Source: Siphlonurus alternatus (lineage: Eukaryota > Arthropoda > Insecta > Ephemeroptera > Siphlonuridae). From it: a DNA stretch of 64,000 nucleotides. Positions 51,151 through 63,355 of this stretch are shown piece by piece (position 1 is the stretch's first letter; each line of letters opens with the position of its first letter). The notes below the pieces were generated by a model, which worked only from the letters and a program-made list of their open reading frames with translations, ran no database searches and was not told the DNA's origin. The stretch is from the NCBI GenBank assembly GCA_949825025.1, contig OX463788.1:28600340-28664339 (forward strand), written 5' to 3'. Made by a program: the position numbers and the translations under genes.

Positions 51151-52270
51151 TCAGTCTGTAATCACATATGGCCAAACAAGGAACGGTTGTCCATCATAAG
51201 ATTCTCTCCACACATGTTCGTGCCATTCTCTGAACTCTGTTCTACATTCACTCTCATTATCCCCATCACACACTTCAGTCTTAACACATTCCATATTACC
51301 AGTAACACCTTCAATTTTATTTCCTGATAATACAGATTCTAAAAGTTCTTCTGACACCTCTTTTACCACTTTTACTTGTTCTCTACAATGATCATCATTA
51401 TATGTTTCATCATTATCTACCTCAACTTCCTGGTCATCTTCGTGGTCAGACCACATAATAGTAGTAGGATCTAGCGGAGGTAGGGCAGATAGGATTTCAC
51501 GCACGTCTCTTGATGTGGGAGAACCTAATGGTGATGGAGAATAACACTTACTCTGCCTATCCTCTTCTGCTTGTGAACTCAGGAACTTTGCTAAATGTTC
51601 TGTTTTATTTCTCGACACTTCATCTGGGGATCTAGGCGCAAGGAGGGAATTAAGTGCACGATGTCTGGAACTTGGTTCTGGACCATCTTTATTCGGTATT
51701 GCAGAAACAGGAGGAGGGGACCCGCCCCTGGCTTTTAAATCGTCTAATAATTCTCGAGTTGTTTTTACTTTGGCAGATCGTCCAATTTGAGCCATTTTTG
51801 CTTTCACTATATCATTGTCACTGGAGACTAGTGTTTGAGGAGAAATACCTGAAGCACTACTTGGAGTAGTAGCAGTTGTAATAGTACTAGATTTACTGAT
51901 TTTTCCTATACAGTCTAAAGTAGGCACTACATTTGAGGCACTTTGAGCACTCTCTTCCAAACGGTCTTTCACATAAAATCCATTAGGAGTTGCTCTTCGT
52001 TTTGCTGGAAGTGGTCCATCCTTGTCTGGAGAATCTGCATCTTTTCTCAAACGTTTATTGTTAGCATGTGTTCGAGCTACCACCTCTGCATTAGGAGCAT
52101 GAGCAATGCGGGCAGGGGGCAGACGGGGGGAGGCTCGTAATGACAAGGAGCCTGTAGAACCTGGAGTGGGGCTAGGGGGAAGTGAAGGAACCTTTCGCAA
52201 TGACGTAAGCCCTGGGCTGGAGCTGCTTGCAGTCGACATTGCTGGGGAGGTCACTGCCGAGCGGCAACTT
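51151..52270 (-). CDS. MED26: MED26, last coding exon (372 codons plus stop)
   Basis: Mediator subunit 26 links the Mediator complex in the nucleus to TFIID and to elongation factors. The acceptor TATCTTGCAG precedes 52270; the first base completes a Lys codon begun in the previous exon. The exon codes a long, low-complexity linker rich in S, P and T, with two basic patches (NNKRLRKDADSPDKDG, PAKRRATPNG) that could serve nuclear import. A conserved-looking KAKMAQIGRSAKVKTTRELL block and an acidic stretch before the C-terminus follow. It ends FLVWPYVITD then TGA at 51151-51153, recalling the PYV-x-D ending of animal MED26, whose C-terminus anchors it to Mediator. The frame is intact. Confidence 0.85.
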
Positions 52271-53024
52271 CTGCAAGATACAAAATTCTTAGTTCTAGTT
52301 AGGCAGCCAAACCCCATTTAAAATATTTACTGTAAATGACAATGCTTAGTCACTATATATAATAATTGAATTGCTTGGTTATTATATAATTATTTATTTA
52401 TAATGGAAGTGGTTCTTAAATCACATCCTGGAAAGAAGTCTCCCGTGCTTACTTTCTCATTAGCATTTTCATTAGAAAATAAAATCCAGTCCGAGTCAAC
52501 ATGTAATTTAACAAAGAGCCTAATGGCAGAGACACCATGGCTATCTAAAAAAAAAAAGAAAAAAATACTAGCTAAAATATTTTAACATTATTGAGATAGT
52601 TAGCTCCACTTTAAGATGTTAGATATTTAACCTATACTATGTATAATTTTAAAGTAAAAATTTAAAAAAACTTGATATTCAAAATAATTTAAATAATTGC
52701 AACAAACTGACAAAAATCAGGAGCTATACAGTACCCTTTATGTATTAGCTGCACTCCTGATAACCGATAATTGTTTTTCATTTGCTGCATTGATTTCCTT
52801 TGGTAAAAATTTATGATTTTGTTATTAGTTGTTTTTTACTGAATATTAATTGACAACATACAGAAAAAGTAGTCAACATAAAAAAAGTAGTTTGAATATA
52901 AATCACAATGATAATAATAAAGATAAAATGAAAAGTAATACAACAAAACTACTGCTGAGAAGAATACCCGGTACTTTAGATTATTTGCTATGGATGTGAA
53001 AGTGTTTTAGATATATTTACGTAC
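52271..53024 (-). other. MED26 intron
   Basis: 754 bp, donor GTACGTAAAT and acceptor TTGCAG. AT-rich, no other feature. Confidence 0.8.
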
Positions 53025-53224
53025 TTTGTACCCCCTGGTCCAGGCCCAGTGATGCCACTGGAGCCATTCACCGTTGCAGGCTCAGATGGAGGTGTTGATG
53101 AGGCAGTACTTGTTGGCATTATCATGTCACGCCATCGCCGCACCAGATCCTTGGCCCGCTTTGCCAGTGCTTCATTGTCAGTCTTGCGGCGGAATTCGTT
53201 TATATGCTTACCAAGTCGCGTGGA
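53025..53224 (-). CDS. MED26: MED26, exon with the C-terminal half of the TFIIS-N domain
   Basis: 200 bp. The acceptor TTTTTTTCTAG precedes TCCACGCGACTTGG; the donor follows ACAAA (phase 2). It encodes TRLGKHINEFRRKTDNEALA then KRAKDLVRRWRDMIMP, the characteristic helices of the TFIIS N-terminal (LW) domain with the invariant Trp, followed by an S/T/P/G-rich stretch. In MED26 this domain docks elongation factors such as those of the super elongation complex. The strong match at this position separates it from TFIIS itself, since the downstream sequence lacks TFIIS domains II and III. Confidence 0.88.
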
Positions 53225-54570
53225 CTAGAAAAAAAAGTTGAAATCATCAGTTATTGTATTGCTGTACTTGTAACTAAAATAAAGTAACTTCAAATAATTT
53301 GGGATACAATGTACTGCAAAAATCCTAGCAACAGCAGATTTATTATTATGTTTGCTTTAATGAGAGCATTTTTGTCAAGTTATGCTGAGGTATGGTCGAT
53401 TTTCTACATTTGAGCATAGTAATTAGTATTAGTTTTAACTTCTTTATGTTATGCATATTTTAACAAAGTAGTTTAATTTTGAACTACAGTATCTCAGTTA
53501 ATAAATATTATTATTACTGTTCAATTAAGTTGTTTTTCTCTATATATTAAACTACAGAGGACATAAAGGACCAAGAGATGGCGCTGGCGTCTGAAAATTT
53601 TGCTCTTTGCATCGAGGATACGGCAATACTTATAGCATGGGGAGAATCGCAAAAATTATCAAATTTTTAGGAAAGAAATCACTTACGAAGTTGAAATATT
53701 TTTTTATATTTGTCAGAAGGTATTTGACAACTAATTATGGTGTTGTCATTTCTGTAAAATTATGCTGTGGCTGCTGACAAGAGCAGTTACATGATTAATT
53801 TTACATTGTTAATCATATACAGCAATCCTCGCCAGACGCACGTAGTTTCAGCAGTTACCACTAGGTTTGCACTAACTTTATGACGCCAATATAGTAAATT
53901 TATTCTTTTAAAAAGAACACATGTCAGGTAGTTTAGCCTTGGACTTCATACACTATGATGAAGTTCATACATTGAAAAGCCTATTAATATCAGTAATTTA
54001 GAAACTGCTTGCCATATTAATTATGGCAAATTAGAAATTAGATGCTATGGAATTTCTATGCCTTCTTCAAAATTTTAAAATAGCGTAATTATTACACAGT
54101 GTGTTATAAATAAAAAATATATTTTAAGAGTAGCTTTTTTTTAGCATGTTTTCTTCTATTTAAATCTGAATTTTTAGTTTTGGAAAATTATTTCAATCCA
54201 AGATATTATTATTATTTATTTATTTTTTTACTATTCGTTAACTAAAAACTAAATGGCTTTTGCATAAAAATAGCATGCAAAACAGTAAAAAGAAAGAAAA
54301 ATTCATGTCTCCGATCGAAAAAAATTCACACGTCTACAAAAGCTGATAACATATAACATGCAAGTACATAACAGGATCTAATAAAAACTAGATATAAATA
54401 AAAAAAAAAAATGTGTATATATTGAAACATCACAATTGATAATTTTGAGCATTAAGTTTGACCTTCACAAAATTTCAATGTCATTCACGTAAAAAAGTTG
54501 CACAATTTAATTGCTAGTAGGTTTTTAAGACTAAATCAAATAACATTTTTTTTATCATTTCAATATTTAC
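53225..54570 (-). other. MED26 intron
   Basis: 1,346 bp, donor GTAAATATTG. AT-rich, no other feature seen. Confidence 0.8.
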
Positions 54571-54645
54571 CTCCAGAGCTTCCTTTGTTATGGGAGTTTT
54601 TTCCAAAATTGATATTATATCCAAAACAGTGTCCATATCCACCAC
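54571..54645 (-). CDS. MED26: MED26, exon with the N-terminal half of the TFIIS-N domain
   Basis: 75 bp, exactly 25 codons, phase 0 at both ends. Acceptor TTGTTTCAG, donor GTAAATATTG. It encodes VVDMDTVLDIISILEKTPIT then KEALE, which joins in frame to STRLGK of the next exon to form the standard LW-domain core. The upstream coding exon, expected to supply roughly 15-40 residues, is not confidently found in the 9.3 kb upstream. Confidence 0.88.
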
Positions 54646-55279
54646 CTGAAACAACAAGAAAACAAATACATAATTAAACATACATTAAATACTAAAACTA
54701 AATAAACTACAGTATCAAATGGTTAGTATAAATGTACATAATCATATCTTCCATACATATTCAATTATATTCAAATACATACAATTACAATATTTATTAG
54801 CTGGTTGTCAACAAAAACCTTTTTTAATTTTGTCACTCTCCTCCCTAAAAATAGCCACTATTAGGAAAATTTCCTGATATGTATTTTGTAACTTTGTTTT
54901 ATTTAGCTCGGATTTTAAGCAAAATGTTATTATTTTTTTAGTTGTTGCATTATGGCAATATATTTTATTATATCTTAGCAATCATAAGATAAAAAACTTC
55001 AGAGAACAAAAAATTTTTACTCCTTTCACCTCCAGCTCTCAATTTATAAAAATATTTTGAAAGAAAATACAACTCTGCATGAGCGCGCATCAGGTAGTGT
55101 AGTTGAGAGCAAACAAAATAAACGGAGATAAAGACCATTTTCACTGCAGGTTGATGTTATAAGTGAAACGACATAATAAACCTGAAATGGCTTATCCTCG
55201 TTTCAAAGGCAATTATTTTCTACTTTGTCTTCTATATAATTTTAAAAGTATATTTTGATAATTCACTTAATTATATAGC
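54646..55279 (-). other. Start of the MED26 upstream intron
   Basis: AT-rich. No exon recognised. Confidence 0.5.
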
Positions 55280-55767
55280 TTACTGGAATATCATAAATGT
55301 ATACATAACATGATGCCACATGTCCCCTACAGCCAGCAGCATTATTACCTGGACCGTCCATAAATACACTAATAGACCTCCACAGCATACACAGTATAAT
55401 ATATACATACATACATACATAACATGACGCCATATCCCTTTACGGGGTAAGCCAGCAGCATTATTACCTCGGCCGTCTACAAATTGCCCTCCAAAGCACT
55501 CGATTCTTGCATACTCCACTTGCTTCAGAAATACTCATAACACTCTTTTGCCTTCTGCACTTTCTATTACACTGTGTAATTTTTACACTTCTGTTCTTCA
55601 AACATTCTGCAATCACATCCAACCAAACCTTTTTAGGTCTACCTAATCCTTTCATGCCTTGTACACTACCTTTAAACACCTGTTTTGCAATTCGTTCATC
55701 ACCCATTTTCTCAACATGTCCAAACCAACGTAGTGTACTTCGTTCATACTTGTCAATTACGCTACAG
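55280..55767 (-). pseudogene. LINE ORF C-terminus and 3' ends (two stacked copies)
   Basis: Minus-strand frame from 55767 reads YERSTLRWFGHVEKMGDERI, then GLGRPKKVWLD, and continues to an end near RVLWRAICRRPR. This is the classic C-terminal region of a non-LTR RT (RWFGHV..GRPKKRW.D). Downstream, GGTAATAATGCTGCTGGCTT and GGGATATGGCGTCATGTTAT lead into (ATGT)n. A second, shorter copy of that 3' end follows at about 55280-55360. Confidence 0.7.
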
Positions 55768-55799
55768 TGTTTTCAGTAGATAAATGTTATTAATATTTT

Positions 55800-56051
55800 T
55801 CTACAGTGTAATCAGTAGCACAGCATTGTTACCTCCTAGTCGGTAAAACACGGGCAACGCTAACTTAGCCCCTGAGGCAGTTCCTGCAGCAGGAATCCTG
55901 GCTCAGGGGAGTGGGTTAGCGGCTAAAGTCAATGCAAAAGTCTGGTCGGCAGGGCAGGCCGTTAGCAACTCCATCATTGTATGTCCTCGGTACGTGAGGT
56001 CTAGTAAGTCTCACTACTTAAAATTTCATCTCACTAAAAAGCAGTTAAAAG

Positions 56052-56092
<41 letters not shown>

Positions 56093-56775
56093 GCATGTCA
56101 TAAAATAATTCTGATGTATAATATTAGAATTATTTAATATTTAACTAATACATGGTCTCAGTAAAAAATTTAATGACAAATGGCCGATGCTATTCACATC
56201 TCAGCGGTGTGAATAAAATTTTCTAGTGTTACTTTTCACCACAGTTTTTTGTTGTAAACCTAGAAGAGTTTTTTACTAATCCAGAAGTTTACTATATAAA
56301 AATAGGCCAGAATGAGTTTTTGGTCCAGCGATACTCTTGATCGAGGTTCGAGGGTTCTTTTTTACAAGTGGTGTGTGGATTCCTCCCCCCCCCTCCCTCT
56401 TCATGATGTATAATATTCATAACATGATGCCATATCTCGTGCGGGGTAAGCCAGCAGCATTATTACCTCGGTTGTCGATGCCCAAGGCAATTTGTCTCTG
56501 CTTTTTAATAAGATATACAGTATAACATATATTATGTTATTTTAAGCAGTGAGGCTTACTAGACCCCACGTACCAAAGACATGTTGCTAACGGCTTGCCC
56601 TGCAGACCAGACTTTGGGATGGATTAATTTAGCCGCTGACCCACAGAGGCAATGTACTCATTCCCTTGAGCAAGGATCCATGCTGCAGGAACTGCATAAG
56701 GGCCAGGTCAGTGTTGCCCCTGTTCAACCACTAGGAAGTAATAATTCTGTGCTCTGATTACACTTTTGAAAACTA
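55800..56775. repeat. Inverted pair of diverged 230-bp repeats flanking LINE 3' ends
   Basis: Arms 55800-56035 and 56540-56775 are complementary at perhaps three quarters of positions (shared: AGTCTGGTC, CCGTTAGCAAC, GGTCTAGTAAG, GCAGTTCCTGCAGCA). Between them lie a (TA)n (56053-56089) and another LINE 3' end on the minus strand (56417-56480, ATGATGCCATATC and GCCAGCAGCATTATTACCTC). Confidence 0.65.
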
Positions 56776-56814
56776 TATGATGTATAACAGAGTTTAAAAA
56801 TAAATATAAAATAT

Positions 56815-56850
56815 AAAGGGATATGGCGTCATGTTATGAATGAATGAATT
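56815..56850 (+). mobile_element. LINE 3' tail, plus strand
   Basis: AAGGGATATGGCGTCATGTT followed by ATGAATGAATGAAT; same 3' end as the LINE at 55280-55767, in opposite orientation. Confidence 0.6.
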
Positions 56851-57859
56851 TAATTGCTGGGTCAACGACGGCTAAAAGCTCGAACTATCTCCCTTCTCAA
56901 CAAATCTTTTTCTTTTGTATGTGTTTCTATCTTTTTTTAAAGAAATAAATATTGCTTAGTTCGATTTTTTCAAATAATTAATGAATTTAACTGCAAAGTA
57001 TTAAAAAGTTTCTCCACCAGGAGTCAAACTATTAACCCAAAACATTCGTTGTGTTAATTTCATATTTTTGCTACATTTCAGCTATTGGAACATACTTAAA
57101 AAAATATATTAAGTTGCTTCTGTTGGGGATATAATGTTGTTTGTCCTTCCTATTTCAACATTTTAGTTATGCAAGAAGTGAAAGAAACTTATGAATTTAA
57201 AAGAAGAGACTAAAATAAAAAATTTATTTTTATGTACTTAATAATAATGATTTTGATAAATTTTTCAATAATATTTAATTTTTTATAATAATTTGAATGG
57301 GCTGTGATCTGTTACCTGAGACTTATTCTGAAGCGAAGTTAAGCTGCATTCAGTTCTCAAACTTCAGAACCAGGGTAAACTGATAAATGAGGTGAATTTA
57401 AAGAGAGAAAAACATCTTGTAACAGCATTTTTTATATATATATATATATATATAATATATATTGTACCACAAAAACGATCAATGGTATACTATAAACTTA
57501 CAAAGATGATTTAGCATCAAAATCCTGATTAATAAAAATTATCAGAGTTCTCAAAAAGGATCAATTGTATAATATATATAAAACTAGAAGTACGGGGAAA
57601 ACTGTAATAATAAACCATAAGTAAGCTTTATTGGAAAAAAAGCCTACTGTACCAATCTGCAAAGATTTACGATTTTTTTACCTGCTTGTATTAGAAATAT
57701 TAAGAGTGATAAATTGTTTAAAAAATAAGCTCAAAGATATACTTATCAGTTATGTATCAGTAAAGAATTCTATTTGGTCAAAATGTATTTTGCATTTTGA
57801 ACAATGTCTTTAAGATAGTTAGCAGGCTGCAACTGCTTATGTATATAGACATTTTATGA

Positions 57860-57948
<89 letters not shown>

Positions 57949-59737
57949 AAATGTACATTGAGTGAATTTTAATATGTTTGTGACGTTATCAATGTTGTTT
58001 TGTACAGCCAGTATCGAAATAAAGTCATTATTATTATTAATGTGTACGTTAGTCTATTTTGAAAGGCTGTGGTACTTTTGAGTTAGTCCTTTTTGAGAAA
58101 TCTGAAAACAAAAAATTGGTTTTGATGCTACACCATCAATATATTTACAATGGGAAAGAAAATTAAGTGACAATATTTCACCAAACCAGAAAGTGCTAGT
58201 CAGTGCTTGGTACAATTAAAAATTAAACAAAAAAAAAACACACAATGTTTATGCCACAAAAACACTTGACTGTAAAAATATACTTGCAATGATAAGGTAA
58301 AGGGGAAAATCTTAACCAGCCAGAAACTTAAGTTTCTTGCCTTTGAATTTTTTTCAGTCAAAACATTTATTTAGCAATTACAGTAGAAACAGAAGCTATC
58401 AAATTACGAGGTCAGGTACAAATATGAAAACTCCAGGTAAAATAGATCTGGTTATTCTGATTTCACCTTTAAAAAGGGGGAGAGCTTTAGCTCTTATATT
58501 TTTACTGTTTAAGAATGTCAAAATTAATTTTGCATCCCAAAATACACATGACTAATCTTCTCCTTTATGGAGTTCCAGCACCTAAATTTCGAACGTGGTA
58601 TCAATGATGTCAAGCTCAAGCCACAAGAAAAAGTTGGAAGTCTCAGCAAGCTGCGTAGTGTAAAAATATAAAAATGCTAAAGCTGATCCTTCCTTTAAAT
58701 ACCACTTTGTCTTTAATTAATAGCAAAATTTATTTTAAAAATCTCTAAATCTTTGTATATTTTTTCCTGTTGTAAGATAATAAAAAGCTGAACTAGGCCC
58801 AGACGTCAATTACCAAACAACAGGACCCTAATAGCAGCAATTTCTCTATTATCACAATTATTAAATTTGTCTGTTTTCTGAGCACTGCTAAGGCTACTAT
58901 AACCATCATCAAAATCTCAAAAGCAAAAACTCTGAAAGAGTTATATATTTATACTGACATTCTTTATTGATGATGTTTGCTCCAAAGGAATCGGTAGAGT
59001 TTAGCCATGAGGCAAGTGAACTTCATACACTATGCTGAAAACATTATTTATAGGTTGTGTTGCACTGTGCTGATAACATTTACTTGTGACCATCAGTCTG
59101 TTTTGTTCAAGCCTCTTTGCAGTGACCACAATCATATGCTGTTTGTTTGTTCTGCCAAGTTTGCTTCACTCTAGCAAACCAGTAGCTGCAGGCTTCTCTT
59201 TTTCTCTCATATAGCCAGGACCACTATTTAATTAAAGTATTATCATTTCTGCCTACAGAGCTATCTAGCGGGGTTTAATACACTTTATACTTTATACTTC
59301 CAATTCAGTATTTGACATAATTTACATAATAGTATGTGTTAGGTTTTTCAATTCAACTTTCAAATAGCAGCTTCAAGTCAGCAAGTCCGCTGATATCCTG
59401 ATATAACAGTAGTTCTTTTTGATATGTGTAATGGAAATTTAATAGTAGGTAACCAACGTTTATTTATATTTGCTCTAAAGCAGAAGTTTTGTGCTATACT
59501 TCATTAACTGACAATAAAGAGTAATGAATTATTTCATATTTCATGTAAATAATAATTTTTACGCTTTTATATTTGACATTAAAGTTACCTTTCTAAATAA
59601 ATTCCTTGCAACTTGTCCTAGATTCATCTTAACTCAAGCTACGGTCACCTTGCATATCACAGCTATGGCTGCAGTTCTTGGACCAGGCGGTGGGCAGGCT
59701 CTTCCCACTTGTTTAACTCAAAAGTATGATTGGTATG
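56851..59737. other. AT-rich sequence, probably MED26 intron
   Basis: No confident exon. Contains a (GT)n at about 57863-57945. A GC-richer patch at about 59580-59740 includes a short minus-strand ORF with a donor (see findings). Confidence 0.4.
57863..57945. repeat. (GT)n microsatellite
   Basis: About 83 bp of pure GT. Confidence 0.95.
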
Positions 59738-60183
59738 ATTGAAACATAACCTATCCCCCCATTTAGGGATCTTCTAATAATCAAGAACTCATTTTCCTCT
59801 GAAAAATTTCTTTAATGCCAAAAAAGCAATTTCGCGTTTTTTTTTTTTTTTACATAGCTTTGGATAGGACGGTGGGAACACCGCAAAATCAGCTGACTTG
59901 AAGCCTCCATTAGGGTTAGATATTTCACTAGTTGTGTTTTATGTGTACACTCCTCGCCTCTGAAAAGTTCCCGTCTGCAGCCTTGTTAATCACCATACCC
60001 CGTAAGAATAACACAGGGCATGGAGAAGGCTGCAGAAGGGAACTTTTCAGAGGCGAGGAGTATACACATAAAACACAACTAGTGAAATATCTAAACATAA
60101 TGGAGGCTTCAAGTCAGCTGATTTTGCGGTGTTCCTACCGTCCTATCCAAAGCTAAATGGGGGGGTAGGTGATGTTTCAAATT
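59738..60183. mobile_element. Palindromic MITE family M5, copy b
   Basis: Outer ends GAAACATAACCTATCCCCCC and the near-inverse GGGGGGTAGGTGATGTTTC. The inner arms share TAATGGAGGCTTCAAGTCAG and GAAAAGTTCCC with GAGGCGAGGAG and their inverses. The left arm carries about 95 bp (59770-59862) absent from the right arm. Confidence 0.75.
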
Positions 60184-60282
60184 AATAGCATTAATAGTTA
60201 CAGAGAAAAAATTCAAAGTTTCTAACACATGGTGGCTTAGGGAGAAACTTTTCCTGACGGGGAACACTTGAAGCTTCTATGT

Positions 60283-60614
60283 CAAAGACTGTTTACTGGA
60301 AGGACGGCCTAGGACGTCGAATAGAGGAACCTTGATACTCGACAATTATCGCCAACCTTTGGAAAAGTCAGAAAAATACGTCACTGCACGAGCGGTGTCT
60401 TTGGAGACATCAAGAATTTGACAGCTTGATAAGTTTGACAGATGGCTAATAAAGCAGCACCTTTGACAGCGGCACCTCTGTAGCTATGCTAGGCCACTCA
60501 AATGAGCTGTGAAAGTCAGCTTCAAGACGTAACAGGTTTCAAATATGACGTAGCGTTGGCGGAAAAAGCGGACGGTTTGAAAGCTAATCCGTCCTCCCAG
60601 TATACAGTTCTTGT
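60283..60614. mobile_element. MITE family M4, copy
   Basis: Ends AAAGACTGTTTACTGGAAGG and GTCCTCCCAGTATACAGTTCTT. The interior has GACGGCCTAGGACGTCGAAT and TTTGACAGCGGCACC, shared with 40375-40684. Confidence 0.78.
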
Positions 60615-60654
60615 CTATTTCGTCCCTCGTCCGGAATAATGAGCTATTTGCTTG

Positions 60655-60791
60655 CCACAATTTTGTTGTAATAATGAGCTATCTGCTATTTTAGGTGAGC
60701 GCAATTATGAGCTGTAAGTCAGTATAAAATAAAGCTTATTGTCGCACTCACCAAAAATAGCAGATAGCTCATTATTGCAACGAAATTATGG
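60655..60791. mobile_element. Hairpin MITE of about 137 bp
   Basis: Arms TTGTAATAATGAGCTATCTG then CTATTTTAGGTGAGCGCAAT, facing the inverse TTGTCGCACTCACCAAAAAT then AGCAGATAGCTCATTATTGC. Confidence 0.78.
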
Positions 60792-62937
60792 TAATTGACT
60801 GAACTGTGTTATACATGTGGTATTTTATTTTTATTCTTGTTACAAGTCATTTTGTTATGTTTTCCTTTTTTATTAATAATTGTTAAAAGGGACACTATGA
60901 GTAACTCACCCGTTGCGTTTTGTTCTCTATATAGGACTGTGCTAGTATCGCCTGCCAACTGTTCCATTATATAACTATCGGGAAATTTAATAAATAAATA
61001 AATAAATGAAATTAATAACTAATTTAATTACCAAGAAAAAATTCCGAGATTAAATTAATAAGTTTGAAAATTTAGAAATTTTTGTTTTCTTCCAATTTCG
61101 ATGCAACTTACAATTATTGTTAGTAGCAAAATCTTATCTTAATGGAGAAGAGTAGGGAATCTATTAAGACTATGTACACATAGATTATGTCTATGTGTCA
61201 CAGTCTATGTCTGTGTATTAAGTCAAGCCTTAGTTTACGTGCTTTCAATGCAAATCGAATCTCAATCGGAAACCGGGGATATTCTGCGAAAGTACATAGG
61301 GTAAATGTTTAAACGCCATGCATATATCACTTCTATTTAGGAAACAAACTATTTCTAGGGGAAAGGCTATATTCACCTTTAAAAAAAAATACAACATTAT
61401 CTTAAAGGACCCTTCCGGGGTTTCAATGACCTATTTTTGTTCTAAACTAATCAAGAAACTCAATAAAAACATTAAAATTTGCATGTGCGCACATTTTACG
61501 CTACTGAGAGAGAAAATAGTTATTTTGTTAGCTTGTACATAGTAGTTAACACGGCGATGCTGAGCCGTTTGAGTGTAGTAGTGGTGGGGCTGTTCACTAC
61601 TACACCACAGGGCTCACGACCAATCAGCATGCTATGGTTGAACTGGCGTTATTGCTGCGTTAATGTAAACATTTTTTTTTAAATTTTTTCATGATGAGAT
61701 AATTAAAGTAGAGTGAGCGAGTTCATTTTTTTCAATATTTTATTTTTTGAAAATAGTTTAAGCTGCCCTCTATAGAGAAATGAAAACCAAAAAATTCCAT
61801 CTCAAATAGTTTCACCACAAAAAATTCCCAAAGTTGGTGTTTCAGAGGCCTTTAACGTGCAGCCTTATGGAACATAAAACCGCGTTTTACTCCAACTTTT
61901 TCTGAACTATGGTACCATTTAAAAAATACTTACGTAATCTATGATGAATTCTTTAATGAATTTTTAAATAAAAAAAAAATTTACGGGGTCGTTTTCTTGG
62001 AAAAAAAATCATGAAAATCCTTATGGGAATATGAAAATCCTTATGGGAATTAACCCGCAAAAACTTAAAGATTTTTTTTTCCGAAAAATTAAATTTTCCT
62101 TAATATTATGCTGTGTAGAAGGTCCATTTGATTCTTGATTCATGAATAAATTATTTACAACATCTCAACAAGACATTTCAAAATTCCATCAAATTTTGCG
62201 ATACATAGAAGGTTTACTGTTTATTAGAACAGTATAATAAACAGTATAGTATGGCGCCACTGTCTTGCAAAAGTGACATGCACAAAACTGACCTATATAT
62301 TGTCGCTGGAAACATAGAACCTCCGAATATGGTAAATTTTTTGGCCATAAGATATAAAGGTTACTACTAGTCTCTGTTGTTTTTAATTTTGAGGCAACAA
62401 ATTACCAACAACAATTTATTAGGAGTTTTGACTATAAAATATTTAGATATAAAATTAATTTTCATTTGTTAAAAAAAAAAAAATGAAGCTTCACGCAGTT
62501 TACATGGCATGAACCCATATATGTACTGTGCAATGTGTATAATGTATATTGTATGTATACTCTATTCAAATTAAAATGTCCGAACCGGCTATGCTTCAAC
62601 ATAAATCCATGGCCAACAATGAAAAATTTAAATGTAAGCTTTGATAAATGTTAGCAGAGTATGAATGCTATTTTACAAGACATTGACGTGGAGCGTAGAG
62701 AATGGATTTTTTTCCCGGGGGTTCACCCCTTCCCTCTAAATTGGTTGTAGTATAAACCACACCAATAAATCACTTTTTACAACTGCAATATAGCATTTTC
62801 TCCAAAATAATAATTCTATAGTTCTGACATTCCTTAACATGTAATTCCTGAGGAGAAAAACTGTCGAGATTTAAGATGGCTAAGAAATAATGTACTATTT
62901 AACCAGGATTTAGTGTGAGCTGAATGTTGTCAGGTTA
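60792..62937. other. AT-rich sequence with no supported gene
   Basis: A GC-richer patch at about 61545-61650 includes TGTAGTAGTGGTGGGGCTGT facing its inverse CACTACTACA, and CCAATCAGCATGC. No exon could be defined. Confidence 0.4.
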
Positions 62938-63355
62938 CGATATTTGAGGTAAATTCGTCTCACTTTCCATTGCACCTTTCCACCCAGTGCAGCGATGCAC
63001 TTGCGTGTGGTTCTCCAGTCTTTGGACAACACTTTGGTCCATTAGTAAAAAGTAGAGGTGTCCGTCCTGACTGAGGCTTTCCACGGTTCCCACATGCAGT
63101 CTCACCTCAGCGAATGCTGCATTCAACGCTTAACAGGTCGTGGCCACCATCTGACCATCCTTTCCCTTCCTTACCCAGTAAACACAGGGTGTCAAAAATG
63201 TGTTGGACGGGCACTTAAGAGTGTTGGCACAGTATTGGTCCAACAGTCTCAGCACTGGACTGACACGAGTTGTGTTTACTGGGTATTACCCATTACCCCG
63301 CCTCAAGCAAAGCTCCAAGCTCATAGGGGTGTATGATATCCTTGTGAAAAAAAAA
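62938..63355 (+). mobile_element. 5S-derived SINE, copy 4 (head missing), with nested MITE
   Basis: Body motifs GTAAATTCGTCTCACTTTCC, CTTTGGACAACACTTTGG, GTCCTGACTGAGG and the 3' end TAGGGGTGTATGATATCCTT plus A run match copy 2. The SINE is split by a 110-bp insertion at 63174-63283. Confidence 0.82.
63174..63283. mobile_element. 110-bp MITE inserted in the SINE
   Basis: Ends CCCAGTAAACACA and TGTGTTTACTGGG, flanked by TA on both sides (63172-63173, 63284-63285). It is absent from the three other SINE copies at the equivalent position (CCTTA..CCCATTACCCC). TA duplication suggests a Tc1/mariner-type mover. Confidence 0.8.

Noticed and set aside
57300..57420. Possible 5S-like segment (GAAGCGAAGTTAAGC)
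   Set aside because: Only about 15 bases resemble 5S and no box C follows.
58571..58672. 34-codon plus-strand ORF (MEFQHLNFERGINDVKLK)
   Set aside because: Protein-like but short, with no splice sites, homology or neighbouring exons seen.
60900..60985. MED26 first exon candidate (MEQLAGDTSTVLYREQ, then GTGAGT donor)
   Set aside because: The donor is in phase 1, while the exon at 54571-54645 must be entered in phase 0; joining would destroy the LW domain.
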